Shown here piece after piece: positions 55,401-64,000 of a stretch of DNA of 64,000 nucleotides. Source of the stretch: Sparassis latifolia (taxonomy: Eukaryota > Basidiomycota > Agaricomycetes > Polyporales > Sparassidaceae); assembly GCA_018466975.1 (NCBI GenBank), contig CM031561.1, forward strand, positions 744,001 through 808,000, given 5' to 3'. Positions within the stretch are counted from its first letter, which is position 1. The number at the start of each line of letters is the position of its first letter. The notes under the pieces are model-generated. The model was not told where the DNA came from and did no database searches. It was given only the letters and a program-made list of their open reading frames with translations. A program made the translations under genes and the position numbers.

Positions 55401-56871
55401 TGCACTGCTAGTAGGCTCTGGCCTCGCCGCGAAGTTCGGTATCTTGGCACGTGGCGGAGGGGAAGCATTCCAGGAGGCTGCCCAATTGGACACCATTGTC
55501 TTTGACAAGACCGGCACCCTGACGGAAGGTGGTGAACCGCGGGTTACTGATGCTGAGATCGCCGACACACGTTGGTCCCGCGAAGTCCTGCTCGGCGTAG
55601 CAGCCGAAGTGGAATCCGCGAGCTCGCATCCATTGGCGCTGGCTATACGCCAATACTGCGCTGATAATGAGGCTTTACCCCAAACCGGCTCAGCATTTGA
55701 AGAAACTCCTGGCAGGGGTCTCAAGGCTCTGTTCGAAGCTCTTCACAGTACGGCGATCATTGGGAATGAAGAGTGGATGACTGCGCATGGCCTCTCGATT
55801 GATGGCAAGATTGCAAATAGCTTGGATCGCTGGAAGTCGGAGGGCAAGAGCGTTGTCCTACTGGCCTTGCGCCACTCGAAGGCAGGGGAGACGCCATTCA
55901 TGTTGTCTGCGATTTTTGCTGTGGCAGATCCTCTCAGACCAGAAGCAAAAGGCGTGATTGCGCATCTGCACTCACAGGATATCGGAACCTGGATGATATC
56001 GGGGGATAATATTGTCACCGCGAAGGCAGTCGCTCGATCTGTAGGCATTTCCGAGACCAACGTCATCGCCGGTGTTCTCCCGCACGAGAAGGCAAGTCTG
56101 GGTACCAGTTCATGTGCTGCTGCTGACGTGTTCTGCAGGCGGAGAAGATCCTGTGGCTACAGCAGGCAGGTATGAAAAAACGACAAGCTGGTTGGCGCCG
56201 CTTCTTGGGGAGGCGGAGGCTGAACGACCGGTGCATTGTCGCGATGGTCGGCGACGGTATCAACGATGCTCCTGTACGTATCTTTCACCCTGACGCTGTA
56301 TTATGTTCATTCATGTCTCATCCAGGCCTTAGCTGCTGCTGACGTTGGAATCGCCATTGGTTCGGGAAGTAAGCGGTGGTGCTCTCTCAGTTTGTTGTCG
56401 TTGCTAATAGTACCACAGGTGATGTCGCGATATCCACTGCGTCATTCATTCTGGTGTCATCAAATCTCCGAAGTTTGTTGACTCTGACCGATTTATCTCG
56501 GAAAGTCTTCAACCGAGTAAAATTCAACTTCGTGAGTACAATCAACCTTGTGCATTGTTTTACAATTGTTGACGCTTTTCCTCCGGCTCACAGCTCTGGG
56601 CCACAATTTACAACTTCGTTGCCGTGCCCATTGCAGCTGGCGTAATATACCCCGCAGGCCATGCTCGGCTCTCGCCTGTGTGGGCTTCCCTGGCCATGGC
56701 GTTGTCGTGAGTATTACCTGCTCTTTGAGCGCGCTTGTTTACATTACTAACTGCCGTGTCTTTCCCAGGTCCGTATCCGTAGTCTGCAGTTCTCTAATGC
56801 TCAAGTTGTACAGGGAGCCTTCGCCGCAAGCAAAACAACGGGAAGATTCTCTCAGAAGTGACGATATGTAG
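52438..56871 (+). CDS. CCC2: Copper-transporting P1B-type ATPase, Ccc2/ATP7 family
   Basis: A multi-exon gene of about 1,100-1,200 aa starting MRHNTYPHRPP (alternative start at 52495). Four N-terminal HMA-like sites: NLHCSSC (formed across intron 1), GMTSASC (first Cys replaced by Ser), GMTCASC, and GMFCYHC (across another intron). Transmembrane and catalytic motifs: TGES phosphatase loop, VACPCGIGLAAPTA (CPC metal site), DKTGTLTEGG, SSHPLALAI, ISGDNIVTAKAVA and VGDGINDAPALA. These pumps load copper into the late Golgi for multicopper oxidases such as laccase and ferroxidase. The final exons (VWASLAMALS, SVSVVCSSLMLKLYR) give a typical C-terminus. It ends 158 bp from the convergent GCP3 gene. 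Confidence 0.93.
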
Positions 56872-57029
56872 CGATAAGAGTTCATTTCTAATACCTGTAT
56901 CATCGTTGTACAGTAGTATACCTTACTGTGTATCATACCATCACAGGAGGGACGCAATAATGAATGCACACAGATCCAATGTCATCGTCGCAATGACGTC
57001 CAAACGTGACCGAAGATGAACACCCATCA

Positions 57030-60000
57030 CTACCTCTGCTGCTCCTTCTTGCTCTTGTAAAAGTCGGAGAACGACAACCTGATGCCCAGGAAACGGCAGT
57101 CGAGGTCAGGATGCACCTGAAGCGCCTGCACGATCGACTGAGCCCGTTCGGAAAACGATGTCCCGTATTCTCTGATGCGATTAAGAATCTCGCGCACGTC
57201 ATGCGTACTCGGTCTTTGCTCCCGTTCTATATGAGTGAAGACGCCCTGGATATGGGCACGAACTCAGCCTGCTTTCTTTGGACGCAGCCCACGAAATGGC
57301 ACTCACCCGTTCTGCATCCAGCGCAGAGTCCCTCCGGGCGGACTCCGACAGGCAATAGTTATAGAAGTCATCCTACATAAGAATGAGTATTCGGTAATAC
57401 GCAGAGAACGAGAAACGCACAGTGGCTTCGCGAAACTGCAAGATGATAGCGAACACCTCGCGGACCTGGTTGAGCACATTCTCCTCCCGACCGGCTTTGG
57501 GGCTGAGCAGTAAGACCTTCTTCACCATCCGATCGAGGTAGGCACGGTGCGCCTCGATGAGCGCGTCGAGATCGCCCTCCTTCTTTTGCACAAAGTCGAG
57601 CAAATTCTTCCACGAGCACTCGATGACCTCGAGCTGGCAGTACGCCTCCAGCTGGCGTATGAAGTGGATCATCTCCGCGACGACGATCCGGATCTGGTGC
57701 CAGTCGCCATCGAGCTCTGCCACACCCGTCAGCGGCGCACACACATGCCGATAACTGAGGGGGAGAACTCACCTGGAACGCGGAGGAATGTGCGCGAGCC
57801 GCCCGCGATGCGCATCCAGCCCTTGCTGAGCGTGCCCTCGATGCGCTTGATCTTCCAGAGATGGTTGAACAGCTTCAGGTACCGGAGGATCGCCTCGGGT
57901 TCGAGCACGGTGTCCAGCGGCGCGTCGACTTTGTACTCGAGCGTGAACACGTCCCACCCAATCTCGCCGTGCGAATACTCCAGCATACGTGCGTCGAGCC
58001 GCCGGAGCACGTCCGGCGGGTCGTTCTGCGCGTTCGAGGATCGGATCGCGGATTCGAGTGTCGCAGTCAGGTTGTGCCTGTAGAGCGTATTTGCCGGCCG
58101 GGCCAAGCTTTGACTGAGTAAGAAATATGTATGAGCTGAAGGTAACGAATATAAGTGGACTTCGGACGCACGATAGGCTCTCCATCAACTGTTCAACAAA
58201 GTCGCCATGGCCGAGCAACAGGTAATGCTTCAAGGCAAGCAGATGGTCCAATAGCCGGTACTTCTCGAAGAAGACATCGAACAGACGTCTACTGGCAATC
58301 TGATAGGCCTGATCGATAGAGCGTTCCAAGCCGGAGATGTCACTGTATTTCAGGGCTGCGCCACGTCCGTCAGGGAATTCTCTTCGAACGTTACGCAGAG
58401 ACCTCGCTCACTTCCGCCGGTGTTGCTGAGCTTCTCGCGCGTCGCCACCCAGTCACTGTCATGACAACTGTATCGAATGAAGTTCAAGCTCTTTCCTGTC
58501 GAAAATATCTGCAGAAAAAGCGATCATGCAAGTCCCGCAATCTCGACGACTCAATTCAGCACATACCTTCCGACCAAAGACCTCACCCACAAATGCAGGT
58601 AGCATGTCCCGCTGGAACTGGTACTTTGCCTCCCAGAGCTTGAGGCCGCTCTCGCGCTCGCCGGAGATGTCTTCCCCATCGCCACCGAAGCCACCGAAGC
58701 CGCCGTCTGCAGAGAATTGGCCGCCCCCGCCACCATCGTTCGACGATGATTGCACATACTGCAGGTGGGCGAGCTCCGGGTCGACAGCAACGAAGAACTC
58801 GGAGAAGGGGTCGTTGAGCTCGCCGGAGAACAGCCATTTGTGCAGAGTCGCAAAGAAGGGTTTCGACACCTGTGGGCGGCCGCTATCAGCGTTGATGTTG
58901 TCGAATATGCGCGCGGTGACTGACCTCTTCCAGCAGCTGGTCTGTGAACTTGCGGACGAATGGATCGCCGTTGTCGGCGTAACCGTGGATGAGATTCACT
59001 AGTGCGCCTCCGTGTGCACCTACGAAACAACGTGAGCGGGTCATGCAAGAAGAGGGAAGACCAAGATTGGCTGAATACCTCTCGCGCCCTCGACACACAC
59101 ACTCATCATGCGCATCCTCAACTTCCAGTCTTCGATCCACACGTCCAGCCGTTTGAGCGTCAGCCCGCTCTCCTCCTGACGCACACTACCATCCTCCGCC
59201 GCAGATGCGTTATCCGCGTCTGCAGCATCTGCCGCCGGGTGCGGCGCCATCTGCGACTCGAGGACGGCGATGAGGCGGTAATACTCTGTGAGCTGTGTCT
59301 GCAGGTGGTGGCAGAGACTTTGCTCGATCATCCCGACGCCAAGCCTGCCCTCGCGCTCGCGGACGAAAGCGTCGACGCGCTTGTAGAGGTGGCCGACCTC
59401 GGCGAGTCTATGGACCAGCGCCCGCGTTGGGGTGGAGATAATGAGTTTCTGGGAGTACATTGGGCGAGTGAGTGATTGCAAGAGTCCGGGAAAAGTATCT
59501 TTACCGGGTCATCCGTGAATACGAGTTCGTCGTTCTGCTCCGGATCGGCGCCGGGAGAGAAGTGTACGTACTTGCCGGAGATTCCTTGAAGAAGATACAG
59601 CGTGTCCCGCAGAATCAAGTGTTCTGGGAGGTGCGGACGTCCTACGATGGGGGTTGAGAGTGTTCTACAATAGCGGAAAGTCTTAACTCACCAATTTTTC
59701 CCCGGTATTCCCTCAGAATCTCGGCCTTCGACCTGCCTCTAGGTAATCGTGAAGTAGGCGAGGAGTCTACAGGCGTGTTCAGAGCGGTAGACGGCTTGGA
59801 AGGAGGAGGAGGGGCGAGTGAGGGGAGAAAGGCGGGAGAAACGGACGATGGTTTTGGGGATGTAGCCAAGGAATGGAGGAAGAGGAGAGACGCGTGCTTC
59901 CTGGTCAGAACCGGCTTCAGAATTCTCAGCATCGACGCATAGTCGAGGAAGAGCAAAACACACCTGGTCAAGTAATCGTGCTAGAAGATTGGAGAACTTC

Positions 60001-60319
60001 AAGGTCAAGGAGCCATCGGGGGAAGACTGCAGGACTGAAAGGCATGAGCTGCAGAACGCACACATCTGCGAAGGTTGGACGAACGGTGGCGCTGCATGAG
60101 GTCTGCTAGGTAGCCGATATCCGTCTCTCCGGATTGACCGATGTGACTGTGGAATGGTGGTAAGTCTTCGTCGAGACCCTTGCTCGCGCTGGAGGACAAT
60201 TGAAAGGTATACCTCGAGAGGATGTCCTGGCAGTGTGCGACGAGTTCATGCTTTAAATTATTGTCACGTCTGGCCTGCGGGACGAGAGAGCATACGAGGG
60301 ATTCTAGGTTGGATGCCAT
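57030..60319 (-). CDS. GCP3: Gamma-tubulin complex component 3 (Spc98/Alp6 family)
   Basis: A multi-exon minus-strand gene from MASNLESLVCSLVP at 60319 to TAG at 57030-57032. GCP signatures in order: LRDTLYLLQGISGKYVHF, HRLAEVGHLYKRVDAF, EYYRLIAVLESQM, VWIEDWKLRMRMMSVCV, GGALVNLIHGYADNGDPF, FFATLHKWLFSGELNDPF, ISGLERSIDQAYQIASRRL, LRYLKLFNHLWKIKRIEG, IRIVVAEMIHFIRQLEAYC and C-terminal FLGIRLSFSDFYKSKK. The QGISGKYV and DPFSEFF motifs favour GCP3 over GCP2. The protein is part of the gamma-tubulin small complex that nucleates microtubules at the spindle pole body. A Gly-rich insert (about 58690-58745) is unusual. The final exon join uses an AG at GGGAG. Confidence 0.9.
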
Positions 60320-60836
60320 CGTGAAGCGCGTTCAATCTCGTCGCGTCGCGTCGATCGCGTTGTTTGCTCGCACCACACCCGCGCTCTTTCAACTTTATTT
60401 GCTTCTCCCTCTTGTCACGCAGATATTTCGATGTGCTGCCATTGCGTGCATGTAGCTAAGCATTAATTACTGGAAACTATGATCTACTTACGTACATTGT
60501 ATTACCGCGGTGAATATGGGTCACGTGGTGTATGCACTTTAGAGTCTTCGTCCCAGGAGCTTGAACAACGCTAGCGTCCTTTGCTCTGAAAAATTAGCTC
60601 GGCGTCGCCATAGAGCAATTAGGCATCCACTTTTCCAGGTTCAGGAGCAAACGTAGTTGCAACAGGGACTTTTTGCGAAAAGGTTACAGGCCCATTTCCA
60701 TAAACAGACGGTTTCCTCGACTCGGAAGTCTCCGACGGGTCAATGCTCACTTATTCTCCCATACATCCCTTCCGCTCTTGTCTTTTCACTGTCCTTATCA
60801 ACTCACGACTTACGATTTCACGACATAAACTTCGCA
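60320..60836. promoter_or_regulatory. Divergent promoter region
   Basis: 517 bp between GCP3 and the IQGAP start. No gene. A pyrimidine-rich tract at about 60750-60800 precedes the ATG. Confidence 0.4.
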
Positions 60837-63800
60837 ATGGAGCGCTCTGATTCCGTTTCGTCCACCAACTCCAAATCCAGCTCCCCCGCCGTTGGACCGT
60901 TCGCATATCAGACGCGTCTCCTCGAGCGCACATCCTCTCGCTCCAGCGGTGCTTCTCTCACTCGAAACGCTACGCAGTCGAGAAACACCATCTTGTCTTC
61001 TCCCACCGGAAATGGATCAACCCCCAATGCAACGAGGAGATGGACGCCGTCGCATCGCGTTGGAGGCAGCCTCGACATCGTCCGGGGTAAGTGGGAGGAG
61101 CGCTCCAAAGCTGAAGCAGCCCTCGAAGGTCGCACCTTACCCGAAGATCTTCATGCAGAACGTACGAATCTCCCAAATGTGTCTGCTACAGCATCGACAG
61201 AATCCCGCTCGAGATCTACTGATCGCGCCGAGTCCAGTTACGCTGCAGCGCGCCTCGAGTCGCCTACCCACCAGCGCACGCCCATTCCGCTGACGAAGCG
61301 GTACACAATGCCCGCACCCATTATCGCCTCTCCCCTGTCGCCCAATACTACAGGCGTGACGGTAGAGAGCCCCGACTCGCCTACATACTCGTCCGGGCCG
61401 CCCACACCGCAACGCATTCGTTTACCGGTGTCGAATCATCTGCCGTCCTCGTACCTCTCGCGCACGCCAACGGCGGAGCCGGATTCACCGCTTTCCTCGC
61501 GAATACGGCGGTCCAACACCCTAGACAGTGTGAGCACTGACCCCACGGGCTCGTCTGGAACTTCAGAGAAGTCCACTTCTTCCTCGTCTGGTCCTTCCCG
61601 AGTACCCGCCCCCGAAGCACCGTCGCCGAGTCCTGTCTACCGACGCCCAACCTCGCTGTATGCGGGGAGATTCTCTTCAACACCGTCGTCTCCAGAGAAG
61701 AATGATTCTCAAACACCATCGAGTGCCACATACTCTCGTGCCTCGTCCCTCTCTCCCGACAAACCGGCGCCCTCCTACGTATCGTCTGTGTCTTCCGCAA
61801 TGTCGCCCACTCCGTACAGAAGCTCGTACATGGCGAACAAGAAGGCGTCGATGTACGGGGAGTCATTCACGGCCGGACGCCGACTCGGGCGCCACTTACC
61901 GCGGATCGCGAGCGGAGACGCACCGGAGGAGCCTGTCGAAGTGACGAAGGTCGTGAAGGAGCCGCCTCCCTTGGAGATACGCACTCGCCGAGAAGAGAGA
62001 GAGTTCAGGAACAGAGACTGGGAACCTACGTCTCCCGAGAAGCGCTCGGTGCGCAAAGACTGGGCATCGAGCTCTCCAGAGAAGCTCACAGAGCGCAGGG
62101 ATTGGGCACCGAGCTCTCCGGAGAAGCTCACCGAGCGCAGAAGCTGGGTACCCAGCTCTCCAGAGAAACTCGCCGAGCGAAGAGATTGGGAGTCCGGCTC
62201 CCCAGATAAGCTCACTGAGCGTAGAGACCGGGCTCCCAGCTCACCCGAGAGACTCTCCGAGCGCCGCACGTGGGGCCCCACTTCGCCCGAGAAACTACTC
62301 GAGCGGGAACTGGGGGTCTCGGGGGTGCCGAACGCGGACGACGTGGTTGGAATCCCCGGGCGGCTGCGGCTGTCGCGCGACAAGGCGCCGAGCGCGCAGA
62401 CGTCGCCCGCGCCGTCATCGCGGCTGACGCGCGGGCTGTGGGCGGACGTGCAACGGCACCTGCTGCAGGCGTACGAGTATCTGTGCCATGTGGGGGAGGC
62501 GCAGCAGTGGATAGAGGGGTGTCTGGACGAGGAGTTAGGCTTCGGAGTGGTCGAGATGGAAGAGGGCCTGCGGAACGGGGTCGTGTTGGCGAAGCTCGTG
62601 AGGGTGTTCCAGGGCGATGCGGCGGTGCGGAAGATCTACGAGGTGCCGAGTGTTTGTTTTGTCCGCGAACACGAGGACTCATGCTGTTTTATTAGGCGCC
62701 AAAGTTGGATTTCCGACATTCAGATAACATCAATTATTTCTTCACATTTGTACGCCAAGTTGGTCTTCCTGAGGTACGTTCGTTTGTCTACTGTTTGGGG
62801 AAACTGGGTTTTATGATTATATGCTAGGGATTCATCTTCGAGCTAACAGATCTCTACGAGAAGAAGAACTTCCCGAAAGTCATTTACTGCATTCATGCGC
62901 TCAGGTATGTGATCGTATCTTTCTCGATCATACGTACTCATCGCTCGCCTAGTCATTTACTTGCCCGTCGTGGTTTGGCTGAGCGGATAGGCAATCTCGT
63001 TGGCCATCTGCACTTCTCCGACGACCAACTCCAGAAGACCCAGAAAGGTCTCAAGGATGCGGGCGTTCCTATGCCTAATTTTGGTAACATAGGCCGAGAA
63101 CTGGCGAAGGAAATCAACGAAGAACCCGAAGAGGACCAGGAGACTGAGGATGAACGTGTGTATCCTTGAGTCTGCCCGCGAAATTCCCACTGATATATGC
63201 TGGCCCTTCAGGACGCGATCGCCTCCTCCTTGAGAGCGAGGACTGCGTTGTCGCGACGCAGGCGATCGCACGCAGCTTCTTGGCTAGGAAAGCACAGGCA
63301 ACGCAGCACGCACGATTACGGCTTGCGGAGCGATACGTCCCCAAGTTGCAAGCCCAGTGTCGAGCAACGTTGATTCGTCGGCGTCTGGAAATTGAACGCC
63401 GAGAGCGTACCAATTTAGGCCCATGGATCCTCGCCATTCAGTCTCATGCGCGAGGCGTGCTAGCCCGGCGTGCATGGCGGTCATATCTCAAACAGGTGGG
63501 AGCTTCGAAGGTGTGGGCAACTAAAGTCCAGGCACAGGCGCGAGGTGTTCTGCAGCGCAGGAAGTTCTTGAAACTGAAGAATGCAATCCGGAGTGTCAGA
63601 GTCTCTGTTGTGAAGCTGCAGTCGCTAGCGCGTGCGCGGATCACTCAGAAGACACATCGCGAGCTCACCAAAGCGTTTGCGGCGCCGCTGATCATGTACA
63701 CCATCGTCGACTTGCAGGCACATGCGCGTGGTGCCTTGGCCCGGCTGAGGCTCGCGCGGCAGTTGAAACTCTTGCAGCGAGCTGTGCCGACTGTGGTCAA

Positions 63801-64000
63801 GTTACAAGCCCATGCAAGAGGCGTCATTGTGCGGCGTCATGTCCATGCTCAGCTCGTTAAGCTGGGGAACGTAACGGACGTTGTCATCAGGGTCCAAGCT
63901 GCAGTTCGGACGTTCCTTGCTCGCAAGCGACTACTCACTCTGATTCGTGGTCTGAGGAAGGCGACGCCTGCCTTGATTGGCTTGCAGGCTCGTGCTCGTG
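60837..64000 (+). CDS. IQG1: IQGAP-like Ras GTPase-activating-like protein (Rng2/Iqg1 family), 5' part
   Basis: Starts MERSDSVSS and runs off the window. A Ser/Pro-rich disordered N-terminus of about 390 residues is followed by seven 14-residue repeats (62016-62309; consensus DWAPSSPEKLTERR), then a calponin-homology domain (RGLWADVQRHLLQAYEYL, LEEELGFG-like core, APKLDFRHSDNINYFF, LTDLYEKKNFPKVIYCIHAL) and a chain of IQ motifs (VATQAIARSFLARK, AIQSHARGVLARRAW, KVQAQARGVLQRRKF, VDLQAHARGALARL, VKLQAHARGVIVRR, RVQAAVRTFLARKR). The Ras-GAP-like and C-terminal domains lie beyond 64000. The family builds the actomyosin contractile ring at septa. The last introns in view are at about 62886-62951 and 63155-63212. 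Confidence 0.9.

Overview
The window reads as chromosomal DNA of a filamentous basidiomycete, most likely an Agaricomycete. Genes are tightly packed and cut by many GT-AG introns of about 45-60 nt, the conserved proteins are of fungal type, and there are chromodomain Gypsy and Copia retrotransposons. It also holds a two-gene zinc-finger element of a kind I associate with mushroom genomes (from memory, not searched). The genus cannot be named from sequence alone.

Layout. 1-4.1 kb: an Hsp90 co-chaperone (CNS1/TTC4), a mitochondrial L-2-hydroxyglutarate dehydrogenase, and a five-exon complex I subunit (NDUFA12 type). 4.2-4.65 kb: a small TIR element. 4.76-21.2 kb: a nest of LTR elements. A Ty1/copia element (about 4.9 kb without insertions) was split by a 2.4-kb non-autonomous LTR element, which was itself split by a 7.8-kb chromodomain Gypsy element. 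A fourth, 1.3-kb solo-LTR-like sequence sits further along the copia pol. All four insertions can be delimited with target-site duplications, and LTR divergence falls from outside to inside. 21.9-22.6 kb: a weak two-exon hypothetical gene. 23.0-31.4 kb: an apparent DNA element with imperfect terminal inverted repeats. It carries two divergent multi-exon genes, a large zinc-finger protein and a helical partner, and is the best candidate for a poorly described system.

32-64 kb is mostly ordinary core genome: hydroxyacid-oxoacid transhydrogenase, two paralogous Rcf2/HIG1-type mitochondrial proteins, a four-helix membrane protein, a Tpa1/Ofd1 prolyl hydroxylase, a Nop13-like RRM protein, an AKTIP-like UEV protein, a Vip1-type inositol pyrophosphate kinase/phosphatase, a Ccc2-type copper ATPase, a gamma-tubulin complex GCP3, and the 5' part of an IQGAP. 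A recent foldback element (302-bp TIRs, 9-bp TSD, Mutator-like) lies at 38.8-39.7 kb.

The core genes do not form one pathway. L2HGDH and the transhydrogenase both act on 2-hydroxyglutarate/2-oxoglutarate, and several others are mitochondrial. Exon coordinates come from reading splice sites by eye, supported by frame arithmetic where stated; no RNA data or database search was available. No tRNA, rRNA or CRISPR array was recognised.
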